Shown: positions 20,179 through 30,784 of the stretch, one piece after another
How the letters are laid out: every line of letters starts with the position of its first letter
Numbering within the stretch: position 1 is the first letter of the stretch
The notes under the pieces: model-generated
What the model saw: the letters and a program-made list of their open reading frames with translations, nothing else
What the model was told of the DNA's origin: nothing
The model's database searches: none
Source: Isochrysis galbana
Lineage: Eukaryota > Haptophyta > Isochrysidales > Isochrysidaceae
Assembly (NCBI GenBank): GCA_018136815.1
Contig: CM030943.1
Coordinates: 1,733,978-1,797,977, forward strand
DNA: 64,000 nt
Direction of reading: 5' to 3'
Made by a program: the position numbers and the translations under genes

Positions 20179-20225
20179 TTTCCCCGCGGCGCATGTTCCC
20201 CCCGCTTTTCCTCTGCGTTTCCTCT

Positions 20226-20560
20226 AAGACCAACAACTACATGAACACATGGTTTAAGAGATATTTCGCACGGAGCACCTGTGATTACTTGCAGTCACAT
20301 CGGTGCACGCCGTGCATGGGCACGGCGCGATGTGCATCGGTCCCCCCGCGGAGACGCCGTGCGTGCGCATGCCAACTTTTTCCCTATGCGTACCCCTACG
20401 GCCCACAATTACATAAACTAGCCATATAAGAGCTGTTTCTTTGCGCAGCACGTGTGATGACTTGCAATCACATTGTGCACGCCGTGCGTGGGCACGGCGC
20501 GATGTGCATCGGCCCCCCACGGGGGCGCCGTGCGTGCGCATAGCAACTTCCAGGAAGGTG
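20226..20560 (+). repeat. Tandem duplication with period of about 180 bases
   Basis: Two diverged units each run through ACATGAAC/ACATAAAC, CACCTGTGATTACTTGCA / CACGTGTGATGACTTGCA, TGCACGCCGTGC..GGGCACGG and CCGTGCGTGCGCAT. No coding function was seen. Confidence 0.7.
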
Positions 20561-20761
20561 CACGCCGTGCGTTCACTCTTTCCGCGGGGGGACTCTGGGC
20601 GCAGAGGGCGGTCGGGAACCGTACGGAGAACCGTACGGATGCGCGCCGAGTCGCCACCATCGCGAGGAACACGAGGCCGAGGAGAGAGCTGGAAGGGTGA
20701 GCGAGGAGGGAGGAGGGAGGCAGGCAGTAGGCGGATAAAGGTACCCAGCTTTATAGGACGA

Positions 20762-21398
20762 GTCCTACAATGTAGGACGACGTTGTGAACTATGAAGACA
20801 CGGTTCAATCTAGGAATGGGGAGCTAGAATTGGTTTCTGTGTTCATCTCATTGCCCTCATTGAGTCCTCCTAGAGGCTCAAGACACCATTCTCAAAGCAT
20901 AATGAGTTATTTGCCACTCGCGGAAGCCTTCCCGGCAAAAAACGGCGTTGTCCTACGAATTGCCGCAAACACCTGAGGACACGATTTTTGAGGCTCATGA
21001 TGAGCTCCCTAGAACTTGCTCCCACGAGATGAAATGCTCTTTGGCATGGGTTCCTTTCGACCTTCAGTGGAGACCAAGCTTGGTTTTGAAGCCCAATGAG
21101 AGTTTTGGCTGCTTTTGCCTCTTGCGGGGCAAAAACAAAACTCTCGACGCACCCAGTGGCCTCCGATGGCCGAAGTACTCAGTTGACGCTGGAGCCGAAC
21201 GAAAGCTCGGTCAAGACGAAGTCTACAGCCTTGGCCATAGCGGGAGCTAAGTAAAAGTAAGGATCTCAAGACTGAGTTGGGACTATCCTTCAGTTGGTGG
21301 GAAGTCCCAATCCTTCACTCTCGAAAGTTGTGCGGCTTTCAAGCTCAGGGTCCTACAAATACACAGAAATCGTAGGACGCGGTCCTATAATGTAGGAC
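20762..21398. repeat. Segment bounded by 17-base palindromes
   Basis: GTCCTACAATGTAGGAC at 20,762-20,778 and GTCCTATAATGTAGGAC at 21,382-21,398 bracket about 600 bases. Each boundary is itself a palindrome, and nearby TTATAGGAC/CGGTCCTAT words add inverted symmetry. This could be a small foldback element; no clear target duplication was seen. The interior has no convincing gene. Confidence 0.45.
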
Positions 21399-21483
21399 GG
21401 AACTTTTTAGCCGTAGGAGCCTTCTCTCTCTGGTAGGTCGATGAGAGGGGGAGCTGAAGCGCTCCGCCTTCGGGGGCTCCAGT

Positions 21484-21845
21484 GAGAAGTATGGATGGAG
21501 AAAAAATTGGGTTCCCATCCGCCTTTCAACTGATGGAGTTCGACTCGCGGTCACATTTGCGCATCTGCGGTCGCCAAAAAGGCACCTAACATTGACAATC
21601 TATCGGTCGCCAACTACAACTGGGATGCTCCCTCAGAAAGGCTTCAATTGGAGGATACGGACCGTGGGGTGTATCGAGACCACCAATGGCGTCATGATAT
21701 CAGCTGTCAAGCAGATGCAGATGTCAAGCTCATAGCCATCGACCCGGGCGTCAAGAAGAAACTACAGATTGCCTCAGCTCCTTTGTCGCGATGCGCTAAC
21801 GCGGCGGTGAGAATATTAAATAATTTTATTTTAAAAGTAGGTTGA
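21484..21845 (+). pseudogene. Possible Fanzor/TnpB-like nuclease relic
   Basis: In one frame (from 21,484) the sequence reads WVPIRLSTDGVRLAVTF. After a frameshift another frame reads DRGVY...DVKLIAIDPGVKKK (up to 21,845). A TDGV..(S/A)V.F strand followed about 70 residues later by (I/V).(I/V)DPG.(K/R) matches the order of the segment before RuvC-I and the RuvC-I motif of Fanzor/TnpB-type nucleases. Only this portion is present, and RuvC-II/III and the zinc ribbon are absent. At least one frameshift makes it non-functional. The assignment rests on two short motifs and could be coincidental. Confidence 0.4.
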
Positions 21846-22474
21846 CACCACGTCGTCGCGAAAGAGAAGAGAATGATAATATCCGTGAATGTCGATTCGC
21901 GCGATGCGCACACCTGCCCCTTCGCTCGCACCCCTATTATAACAATAGTTTGATATTACAAACTTAAACTTACATGAGCTCGACGCAGCACGCACCGTGT
22001 GTTCACACACACATTCGACACACGCGCACACCCGGGGCCTAATGCTATTGCCCGCTACACGCCCATGAAACATACACCTCATCATCATTCTCCTCTACCC
22101 CAGGTCCATTTCTTCTCCGACCACCAAGCACTAGAAAATAGGCAGTCTATCCCACTCTAGGAATGCCTTCGTCTACAAGACTATGAATGCAAACTTACGC
22201 TTCCTTCCTTGGTGGGGGGGTTGGGGTCCCCATGCGCACCCTGTACCATACAGGAGGGTGTGCGCCCTCCGCTGTAGTTGGTCGTCGTGCCTGTCTGCAT
22301 TCAAGCATCATCATGACATACGCATGACCCCACAGCGGCGGGTGGCTTGATTCACGCATGGCAGTTGCAGAGGAAAACTTGGCAGCGACGATGCTGTACT
22401 TCGAACTTCATTGGGAAGCCCACTCCTCGGCTCACGGCATGACGGGTGACAGAGAGGCATGCGCCGAACCGTCA
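21846..22474. other. Gene-free stretch
   Basis: No gene, RNA or repeat was recognised with confidence. Confidence 0.35.
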
Positions 22475-22648
22475 GAATTTAAAGGCATCCACACGGTTCC
22501 TTGTTGCTGCTAGAGCGATTGCTGTCGATATGCGTGCTGGATGACAACGCATCTTTCTGTCGAATTTAAAGGCATCCACACGGTCCCTTGTTGCTGCTAG
22601 AGCGATCGCTGTCGATACGCGTGCTGGATGACAACGCATCTTTCTGTG
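22475..22648 (+). repeat. Tandem duplication of an 87-base unit
   Basis: The unit starting GAATTTAAAGGCATCCACAC at 22,475 repeats at 22,562 with only a few substitutions, so it is a recent local duplication downstream of the Rab gene. Confidence 0.95.
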
Positions 22649-22952
22649 GTGCGCATTGTGCTAAACAAGGCGAGCGAAGGGGAAGGGCGGTGAGGTGCTT
22701 CAGGCATGTTGTGAGCGATAGCTCACACAGCAACATGGCGCAAGTGAGGCGGGCTAGAACCTAGTGCCTCCAGCATGGCGGTGCCCGGACCGACGGGTGC
22801 AAGAGGGATAACCAGATAGTGAGAAAAGCTCGTCTTCTCGCCAGACAACATCCAAGGCATGCACAACCCAATAGCTGACCGACCTTATGCCGTTCTCAGA
22901 GCGGGATTGAATCGGAGGATTTCTAGCCCCATTATGGCTGCGTGACACTCAC

Positions 22953-23635
22953 CCAGATCCACAAACATTCGGCGGACGTTGTAGCCCGATTTCGCAGAGG
23001 TTTCAAAATACATCATGTCGTTCTCTCGTGCGTAAGCCTGCCCCTCCTGCGTGGTCACCACGCGATATTGTTCTAGGTCGGATCTGCGGCGGGCACGGAT
23101 GTGGCGCTGAGCGTGCGTCGGCGAGCAGCAGCAATGTTCTTGTGGACTGGACGGCGCGCCCACTTGTTAGCCGCTAGGGCGATGACCACGTTGGGCTGAC
23201 CGTACAGCTTCAAATCATGCACCCAGCTCTTGGCCCCCTCGAACGACTCAAAGGATGTAATGTCGTATGCCACGATCGCCGCCTCGGCGCCCCGGTAGTA
23301 CATGGGCGCGAGCGCCTTGTAGCGCTCGGAGCCAGCGGTGTCCCAGATGCCAAATTGAATCCTGTCGGGAGAGTCGTCTAGAGGGACGGGCGATTGCAGG
23401 AAGGCCGCGCCTACTGTGGTCGGGTGCTCTGTGTTGAACTGGTTCTTCACGAAGCGGTTGACGAGCGAGCTCTTGCCCACATTGGAGTCTCCGAGCTGAG
23501 GGTGCAGAAGAACGTTGGGAAGGTGGGATGGGTGAGGCGGTTGACCGCCGGTGTGCGCTCGCCAAGCGCTGCGCGCCGCCGCGTGCTCACCAGGACAAGC
23601 TTGCACTCTGTGACGCGGCCGCCGGCGGGCGGCAT
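22953..23635 (-). CDS. Rab5-like small GTPase (3' exon not located)
   Basis: Exons on the minus strand are 23,635-23,591, 23,495-23,164 and 23,083-22,953, joined at GTGAGC..CAG and GTGGGC..CAG; another donor (GTGAGT) follows. The protein starts [15 protein letters not shown]. It contains the P-loop GDSNVGKS (17-24), the switch I/effector residues TTVGAAFL, switch [20 protein letters not shown], the guanine-specificity motif NKSD (formed across an intron) and ETSAK. GAAFL and LAPMYYRGA point to the Rab5/Rab22 branch, which directs early endosome traffic. Where almost all Rabs have the catalytic Gln of DTAGQE, this one has Ser71. The C-terminal exon with the prenylated cysteines was not identified; a TGTTGCTGT triplet near 22,730 is only a weak candidate. 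Confidence 0.88.
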
Positions 23636-24158
23636 CCGTGGGGATGTGGGGGGGAGGAGGAGGGGAGGAAGGAGGGAGAGAGAGCGTGGGTGGGAGAGGG
23701 AGGTGGGAGCAGAGGGGACGAGGAGGGTGGATGGGGGAGAGGGTGTGGCGAGAGAGGCCGCCAGGGGGGTGGGGGGGGGGGGGGCAGGGGCAGCAGGAAG
23801 TGCGTGGCGCTGACGAGGAGAGAGGGAGAGGGAGAGGAAGAGGCAGCGAGGGAGGGGGAGGGAGCGAGGGAGCGAGGGAGGGAGGGTGAAGGGGCAAGTG
23901 GGGGGAGTAGCAGTGGTGCCTCTCCTTAGAAAAGAGAAGCCTATTTAAAAAAGAATGGGAATGGGAGAACGAGAGATCGATATCGATATGTGCAAAAGGC
24001 TTGTACTAGTAAGAGTTATGGCCCGCCCGGCCTACAGTATGGGTGCACCATTAAGAAAACAGGACTCAAAAGCTTCTAAAGCTTTCTTGCCCCCATCGGG
24101 CTCCGCCCGGAGGTTTCTTATTTGAGGTTTCTTAGGGGCGGGGTGAGGGTGGTGTGGT
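23636..24158. other. GA-rich upstream region of the Rab gene
   Basis: G/GA-rich low-complexity sequence runs from 23,640 to 23,910, then AT-richer DNA without a recognised feature. The promoter of the Rab gene must lie here. Confidence 0.4.
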
Positions 24159-25097
24159 TAAGGCGTGGAACAGGGTCTTGTGAGCACTAAGTACTTCGAA
24201 GTAGATAGTGACTCATTGCTAAGTACCTACTTAAAGATAGCGCCTGCAGCTAAGTACTTACTTCGAGATAATGCCGAAGTCTAGCCAATTACCTTAGATA
24301 ACTGAGATATCTAGGTAATTGGTTAGCTAGTTTTTCAAAAAGTTTTTCTGTTTTTGTTTGGGTCTGGGTTTATTTTTTACTACTAAGTTTATTTACTCTT
24401 TATTGAGCCATTGTGCGCACGCCCACGCCCACGCCCACGCCCTCCTCGCTCCTCGCCTTTTCTCCGCCCCTATTGCCCCCTCCCCACGACGGACGACGGT
24501 GCCGCCATTCAGCATGTCCAGCAGGTGGTGCTTACCGGGCATTGGCGCGGTACTTGAACCTGCCGGCTGAAGACAACTTAGCTAGACCTCGACGTGTTAG
24601 CATGGTGGAAGCAGCGCGACCACAACCAACGGCCTGAGTGGGCTGCCCGTCCTTGCTAAGATGGCCCGACAGTGTCTCGGTAGCGGTAGGCCTGCCAGCT
24701 CGGCCGGACGGAGTTGAGCGAATGTTCTCTATCTAAGTCTGGTAAGGTGCACTATGATCTCAAGAATCAAGGAATCCCAAGCAGATGTGAAAGCTTAGAG
24801 CATGCTTTGCTCGCAGCTGCCGAATGCCAATTGTGAATGAGTGAGAGCTTGATTATGATTGAGCTTGAGCTTGCGCATTTAGCATTTATATTACTTATCA
24901 TTACGTGGGCTCGCACACGCGCACACGCACACGCGCGCGCGCAAGCGGCATTAATTGGGTATTAACAGGTTATGCCCCAAATGCTAAGTACCTACTTAGA
25001 GATAGTGCTCCACTGCTAAGTACCTACTTAAAGATAGTGCCAAAGCTTGGTAGATAGCCAACTAAGTAGTTAGCTGGGTAACTTGTTCCACGCCTTA
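24159..25097 (+). mobile_element. Internally deleted hAT element with 8-bp target duplication
   Basis: The 939-base element begins TAAGGCGTGGAAC and ends GTTCCACGCCTTA (perfect 13-base inverted ends). It is flanked by GGTGTGGT at 24,151-24,158 and 25,098-25,105. Subterminal GCTAAGTACCTACTTA..GATAGTGC words recur at both ends. It retains a decayed piece of transposase, so it derives from an autonomous hAT element distinct from the one at 17,077. Confidence 0.93.
24640..24837 (+). pseudogene. hATC dimerisation-domain remnant
   Basis: Read across small frame changes, the sequence gives LAKMARQCLG..RPASSAG, VERMFS, then SKSGKVHYDLKNQ and CESLEHALLAAAECQL. This corresponds to the end of the intact transposase (NLAKMARQYLGRPASSAGVERAFS ... 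LEHSLLASV, shown in two parts). Frameshifts and a stop make it non-functional. Confidence 0.75.
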
Positions 25098-25199
25098 GGT
25101 GTGGTGTGGGGGTTTGGGTTTGGGGGTTTCTTATTTGCTGTTCTTGCGGAGACAAAGTCGAGTGCGCGGTGCGCGGGCCAACCCCACCCTTTCTGCCCT

Positions 25200-25285
25200 G
25201 CAGCGAGCGGGAAGGATGACCGGATTCGACCCGGTGTCTCGCCATCCTGCAAGCAGGACCGCAAACCACTGAGCCACGCGACACG
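25200..25285 (-). ncRNA. tRNA-like (SINE head or decayed tRNA) sequence
   Basis: The minus strand reads GCGTGGCTCAGTGGTTTGCG (A-box-like) and later CCGGGTCGAATCCGG (B box in a perfect T-stem-like hairpin). The anticodon arm does not form a normal 5+7+5 structure (CCTGCTTGCAGG is a palindrome without a 7-base loop), so it is not called a functional tRNA. The sequence at 40,020-40,115 shares CGCGTGGC and AGTGGTT. Confidence 0.5.
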
Positions 25286-25289
25286 CGAC

Positions 25290-25814
25290 TAGGGCGTCGA
25301 ATAACCCCCGGCGAGCACTATCTAGATAGAAGTAGATAGTGCCGAAATGCTATCTAGTTACAAGTAGAAAGTGCCCTTATGGTATCTAGTTACAAGTAGA
25401 TAGTGGATTTTCCGGCCTAGATATCTAGATATCTGCTATAAGAGTCTAAAAGTAGATGGAGCGCGAGCGCGAAAGAAAAAACGGCGCTCGCGTTGTCGGC
25501 GCGTCGGCGCCACCCACCGCCGACGGTGCGAGCATGTGGGGCAAGCGCTGCCATCTAGCCGCTAGCCATATGGCTCGGGCATGGCAGTCTGCAGTCTTGA
25601 CCGCACTATGTACGCCTGTCTGTGTGTCTGTAAGCCTTAATTAAGGAGGTAACTATCTACATCTACTAAATATCTAGCTTGCGGCCGATTGCTATCTAGT
25701 TACAAGTAGATAGTGCCTCGGCACTATCTAGTTACAAGTAGATAGTGAAATATCGGCCTAGATAGCTAGATATCTAGATATCTGGCTATCTCTGCTTCGA
25801 CGCCCTACGCCCTA
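25290..25814. mobile_element. hAT-type MITE with 8-bp target duplication
   Basis: The 525-base element begins TAGGGCGTCGAA and ends TTCGACGCCCTACGCCCTA (inverted ends, the right one with an extra 7-base repeat). It is flanked by CACGCGAC at 25,282-25,289 and 25,815-25,822. Subterminal CTATCTAGTTACAAGTAGAT words recur on both sides, resembling those of the autonomous element at 17,077. No transposase remains. Confidence 0.9.
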
Positions 25815-25824
25815 CACGCGACAC

Positions 25825-26491
25825 TGTCGCATCCGCGATCGACTTCCGACCCTAGGCGTCTCCGAGCCCAGTCGTTCTTGTTGCCGCGGAGTTTTACTCG
25901 TAATTTGTAGAACTCTTCATTCGTAACTCGCCCCTCGCTCCTTGCCGTTGCGCCCCTTTGTGGCCTGTCTCGCTCCTGTTTCGCTCCTTTGCACCTTGGG
26001 CCTTGCTCTGCCTTTGGTCCCTCCTTGCTGTCGTTCCTCCGCGCTCGCTCTCGCTCTCGTCGTAGGTGTTCGTCGATGCGGACCTTTCCCCCGCGCGAAG
26101 CCTACCCTCTCGCCCCTTTCGGTTTACGCACGTAGATTCCCTCCTTACTTTCTACCTACTCGTTCGCGGTAACCGCCGTTCGCCGTCGGCTCTTCCGTCG
26201 CATCGTCGCTCTCTTGTCGGCTTTCTCTTCCTTGTTTCCTTCCTTCTGTGTCTTCCCCGCCCAAGTGGAGAAAGATACGTTAGTGTGGAGGAATGTTGGG
26301 TGAAAGTCAAGTGTGCGCGTCTCGGATTGTTGTCGGACTAGTCGGATTGGTATCCTGTCGGCCTCTGTCGCCCTCGTCCCTCGCCCCAGTCGCTCCTCGC
26401 TCCCTCGTTCTCGCTCTCGCTCAGTCGTAACACGCAATCTTACAACACCAACCAAATCCACTCACTCACCCACTCACCCTCGCTATCCGCT
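25825..26491 (+). repeat. LTR-like end and leader of a truncated retroelement
   Basis: It starts TGTCGCATCCGCGATCGAC, the same type of start as at 2033 and 49,199, directly after the MITE target duplication. It continues as a CT-rich leader with TCTCGCTCTCG words and GTAACACGCAATCTTAC, like the leader before 2573. The LTR 3' boundary was not found. Confidence 0.5.
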
Positions 26492-27133
26492 ATGTCCGCT
26501 CCGTCTTCGCGCTCGCCCTCGCCACTGCCCGCCATCCATCCTCCAACCATGGAAGATGGTCTGCCCGTCCCGCCCGCCAATGGCCGAAACACCGTGCCTG
26601 CCGCCGCCTACCTTCCGTCCCGTTCGGTCCCTCCTGTTCCATCCGTAACCTCCAATCCGTCAGGTGAAGAATCCGAGTCGTCGCGTCCCGCGCCGGACCC
26701 GCCACAGGAGCCCCAGAGTCCCAAATCCACAGAGTCGGGCCCGCTACCCGCTCTGCTTCCCACCGACGCCGAACCCATAGCCCACTCGCACGCCGAGGCC
26801 GCAGCCACCGCTCGCGTGCTGGGCCGAGGAGGGGCGGGGCTCCTCTCCCCTCTCCCTGCCGCGCTTGACACGCGGCGCGCTCGGTCCCTCAGTGCGGGTG
26901 CCATGCTGAGGTGCCTCCACCACCTTGAGAGCCGCGACATGAGCCTGGCGCTGGCGATCTCGCGCGCCCAAGTTCGCGCCAAGGTTCGCGCCGCGCGCAA
27001 CTTTTCGCACCTTTATGAAATGAAAAATCGTCATTTCTTTTGTTTTTATCATGTTGTCTTCGCTCCCATCGCATCTCGCATACGCCCCAGTGTACCCGCA
27101 ACATGTCTCGATCATTCGAATTTCATTTTGTAA
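26492..27133 (+). pseudogene. Gag-like opening fragment
   Basis: The ATG at 26,492 opens 213 residues starting MSAPSSRSPSPLPAIHPP, rich in Pro and Ser. An Ala-rich helical-looking stretch follows (about 90-165, with RARSLSAGAMLRCLHHLESR) and then unrelated sequence. The leader and opening match the pattern at 2573, so I read it as the first part of a retroelement gag protein truncated by deletion. No nucleocapsid knuckle, protease or polymerase follows. It might still be an unknown host gene. Confidence 0.4.
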
Positions 27134-27679
27134 CCCCCTCTAAAAGACATTTCCCTGGATCCTGAGTTTTGGAACGGAGGTAGTATTTTCATTTACCTAT
27201 TACCTAGGACTGGGGGTCCCTTGTTTGCCCCCCCCCCCCCCGAACCCCAGAACTCCGCCCCACGAACTCCACTCCGCGAAATGCCCTCGCTCGTCGCCAT
27301 GGCCATGGTCCAGGGACTGCGGGAGCTGTTCGGCGGTTCGGCGGGGGCTCATGTCCTGCTCAAGGTTGAGGCGGATCGAGTATCCCGGTGGTGCGTATAT
27401 AGTATGGTAGCCGGGAGGAGATATGGATATGAGACTATGATATATGAATTAGTACGTAAGTTTAAAACAGCCGTTTCTCCCCGGCGGGAAAGGTTGGCGC
27501 GAGAAAGCTCCGCCGCCCCATCGCCCCCTTTATCGCGGCCTCCCTCCTCTCTCCTCCGCCCCCGCCGGGGCCCCGGAGATCAGGCATGCACTCCACGTTG
27601 GGAAAGCGCTCGTCACGGAGCTATGTGAGCTATCGATCCAGAGCGAGCGATTCCGGAGGATTCCGGACCTAGATCTGCC

Positions 27680-27940
27680 CGCGCCGAAGAGCAGCTTCCC
27701 ACTTGGCCGTGCAGCTCCTCGTGCGCGCGCACGCGCGGCACGTAACTCGTAACAATCAGTGGGTGCGTGGGTGCGTGGGTGCACAGTAGTACACACAGTA
27801 CCGGCGGTGTGGTGTTAACCCTAACCCGCTGATGGTACCAACACTTGCAGCTTGAGGTGTTAACGCATGTACCACACCTAGCCAATGGAGGTGTTAACGC
27901 AAAGTGGGTCAACACCGGGTAAACGTGAACCCATACACCC
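27680..27940 (+). repeat. Dispersed repeat family D1, copy 2
   Basis: This is the counterpart of 7680-7945. It contains GTGTTAACCCTAACCCGC, a short telomere-like word, but only once, so it is not a telomeric array. From 27,134 to 27,679 no gene was seen. Confidence 0.7.
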
Positions 27941-28844
27941 TGACCCTGGGCCGACTTGTATTAAACCTTACATCCCTCCGCGCGGCTCTCACTCTAACGT
28001 CCTCCCTCTTCCCTCTTCTCTTCTCCCTCCCTCCTCTCCGCGTACTCTCCGTCTCCGCGGCGACGTCGGCGAGGGGGCCGGCCACTTCTCGGAAAGTTCC
28101 GTCGGCGCAGAGAGGGAGGCGCGCCAAGATTCGTCAAGAGGCCGCGGCGTCCCCGCCCATCGTGGAAAGTAGTTATATATGGGGATCGTTTAAGAATAGA
28201 ACTTCGTGTCTTTGGCAGATATACCCCTAGGAGCTCGGCTCGCGGGGCGGAGGGAGAGAGAGGGAGGGGGGGGGGGAGGGGAGAGGGAGAAAAGAAAAGT
28301 CGACTCTGAATACACTCAGAAAGCGAGGAGATCTGCCAGGGAGGTTGAGAGCGAGAAGTGTGTGGAGGAGATGGGAGCAAGCAAGAGAGAGCGAGAGAGC
28401 CTCAGGGAGAGATAAGGATTGAGAGGGTATATAGAAAGAAAGGGGGTGAGGGTGTCGAGGAGCGGCTGCGAAAGACGCAGAGATGTGATTGTACAGGTGT
28501 AGAGAGAGAGAGGAAGAAGTATGTTGGCTCTCCCGACAGGAGAAACGAGGGAAAGTAGCGAAGAGAAGGTGGGGGAAGTAGAAGCTTTAGGCGGGATGGC
28601 TTTGTTCGATCATTCGTTCAGTGTGTGAGCGAGAGGAGGGGGAGAGAGACCAGGGAGGAGAGAGAAGAGAGAGGGGAGGGAGAGAGAAGAGAGAGGAGAG
28701 AGGGTGGGGGAGGGAGGGGGAGAGAGAGCGAGAGAGAGAGAGAGGGAGAGGGAGGGGGAGAGGGGGAGAAAGAGAGGGAGAGAGAGAGAGAGGGGGGGGC
28801 GGGGGTGGGAGGGGGGCAGAGGGACGGATAGGGAGGTGCGATCG
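27941..28844. other. GA-rich 5' flank of the sigma factor gene
   Basis: Polypurine DNA (28,230-28,300; 28,620-28,800) generates only low-complexity Arg/Glu/Gly frames. No gene is supported. Confidence 0.5.
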
Positions 28845-30784
28845 ATGTGCGGTCGCGCCTCGCTGTTTCTGCTGCTGCTGCTCGGTCGGGTGGAGACTTT
28901 GCTGCTCCGCCCGCCCGCGTTCCCCTTCTCTCCCTTGCTCTGCTGTCCCACAGCCCCTTCCATTCCCCACCCGCTTCTCGCGTGGCGCTGCCTTCGCCTC
29001 TCCTCCCCTCGCCCTCCTCCTCTTCTGCGTGTGAGAGCAGTCTCCTCTGAGCGGCGGCCGGGAAACCCGCGAGGCAAGCGGGGTGGCCGCGGCCGTGCCG
29101 TGCGACCGCAGCCCGACTCACTCGCGGCCTTTGTGCGTGGAACGGACCGCTCACGGCTGCTCGAGCACGCCGATGAGATCCTGCTCTGCAAGCGAGTCCA
29201 GCTCCTCCGGAAGGTGGAGGCGACGCGCGCAATGATGCTGCGCAAGGCGGCGGAGACGGCTACGCAGGCCGCAGCTGAGCGGCTGCAGCCAGCTGGAGGT
29301 GTTTGGGATGGCGGCGGGTCGGCGGCCACGAGTGCGGCGCACGTGCTAGGCGAAGGCGAGACAGTGACCTCGGTCAGCTTTCCCGAGTGGGCCGCGGCGG
29401 AGGGCATGACAGAGGCCGAGCTGCGCGCGATCATCGCCGATGGCCGCGAGGCCGAGGCGGCCATCATCGGCGCCAACATTGGGCTGGTCAAGTCAGCGAT
29501 CGCTGCGATGAAGCGGACGAGTGGCGGGAGGATTGACCAGGGCACTACCGAGCAAGATCTAATGCAAGAGGGAAGCCTCTCCCTGGTCAAGGTGCACAGC
29601 TGGCGCGGCCCGTGGGCGAGGCTTGCACGGCGCAGCTATATGTTCGACGGGCTTTCTCGACCTATGTCACCCCCTCCCCCCTGGATAATGTGCAGGCTGC
29701 CGAAAAGTTCGACGTGACCCTCGGCCTCCGCTTCTCTACGTACGCGACGTATTGGATCCGCAATGCACTTACGATGACGATCAGAGACACCACCCGTACC
29801 ATCCGCCTTCCACAGCGGCTCCAAAACACATATTCGAAGATCAGCCGCGCCACCGAGGAGCTGAGGGCCAACTCCAACTGGGAACCCACCGACGAGGAGG
29901 TGGGCTCCAAACTACACCCTTAACTCCATGCTTGGCAGTGGGGCAAGACCGTGGCGGCGCCCTGACCCGTCCGGCCCTGCTCCCGTGTGTTACCAGGTGG
30001 CCGAGCGAGTGGGTGGGATCACACCAGCTAAGGTGCATGCCTACCTTCATGCACCGGGCTTGTCCATGTGGAGCTGGGACCTTTGGCTGATGGAGCGAAG
30101 CTGACGGCATGGTGCTAACGGCCACCGAGGGCTTACACGGGACTGCTACCCATCGGGACTTAGAGACTCTACGCGTGGGGAGGGGCGCCTCGCGACCAGG
30201 GTGAAACCGTGGGCTGGCTAGCGCAGGGAGCTGCGGCAAGTCCTAGCCTTACGCTGACTCGACCACTTCCTTCCCGTCCCACCACAGGTTCGTGAGATCC
30301 GGAACACAATGCAGAGTCGTGCGACATCGCTCGACTCCCTGCTTGGCGAGGACAAGACTCTTGGCGACTTCATCCCCGACGAGAAGCAGCGGGGCGAAGC
30401 GGACATTGTGCAGGCACGGCTCGGGTCTCGCGCTGCCCCTGCGCAGCTCCGGCTTGCCGCCCGGTGGCGTGGCGCGCGGTGCACGAGCCGCTCGGTGACC
30501 CAGCCTTCTTTTGCGCGCAGGACATGATGCAGCGCGATCTGCGGCGCCTAATGAAGCAACACCTGAGTGCCGAGGAGGTGCAAGTGTTGAGCCTTCGCTT
30601 TGGTCTGGACGACATAGGCGAATCGCGCTCTCTGCGTGCCGTCTCGGAGGAGATGGGCATCTCGTATAGCCGCGTGAAGAATGTGCTTTTTGCCGCGCTC
30701 ACGAAGCTAAGGCGACCGCATGTCGCCATCGCCTTGCGAGACTACATCAGCGGGGATTCCGACGGTACCGAATTGTCGCTCTGA
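28845..30784 (+). CDS. Plastid-type sigma-70 factor, five exons
   Basis: Exons are 28,845-29,591, 29,696-29,899, 29,997-30,032, 30,288-30,407 and 30,521-30,784, all phase 0, giving 456 residues. The N-terminus has a hydrophobic run (LFLLLLLG) and then RPPAFPF, suggesting a signal plus transit peptide. Region 2 is split by intron 1: GTTEQDLMQEGSLSLVK then AAEKFD...RFSTYATYWIRNAL, the -10-recognition helix. Region 3 runs DEE|VAERVGGITPAK|VREIRNTM, with a 36-base micro-exon exactly restoring conservation. Region 4 is LSAEEVQVLSLRFGLDD..SLRAVSEEMGISYSRVKN. It would direct the bacterial-type plastid RNA polymerase to promoters. The exon 4 donor (ATT|GTGCAG) is the least certain junction. The start is the first ATG before the hydrophobic run. 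Confidence 0.88.

Noticed and set aside
25200-25289. A functional tRNA gene
   Set aside because: The A and B boxes are good, but the anticodon stem-loop does not fold normally; more likely a SINE head or decayed tRNA.
27820-27850. Telomere-like CCCTAACCC word
   Set aside because: Only one short occurrence inside a dispersed repeat; no array.
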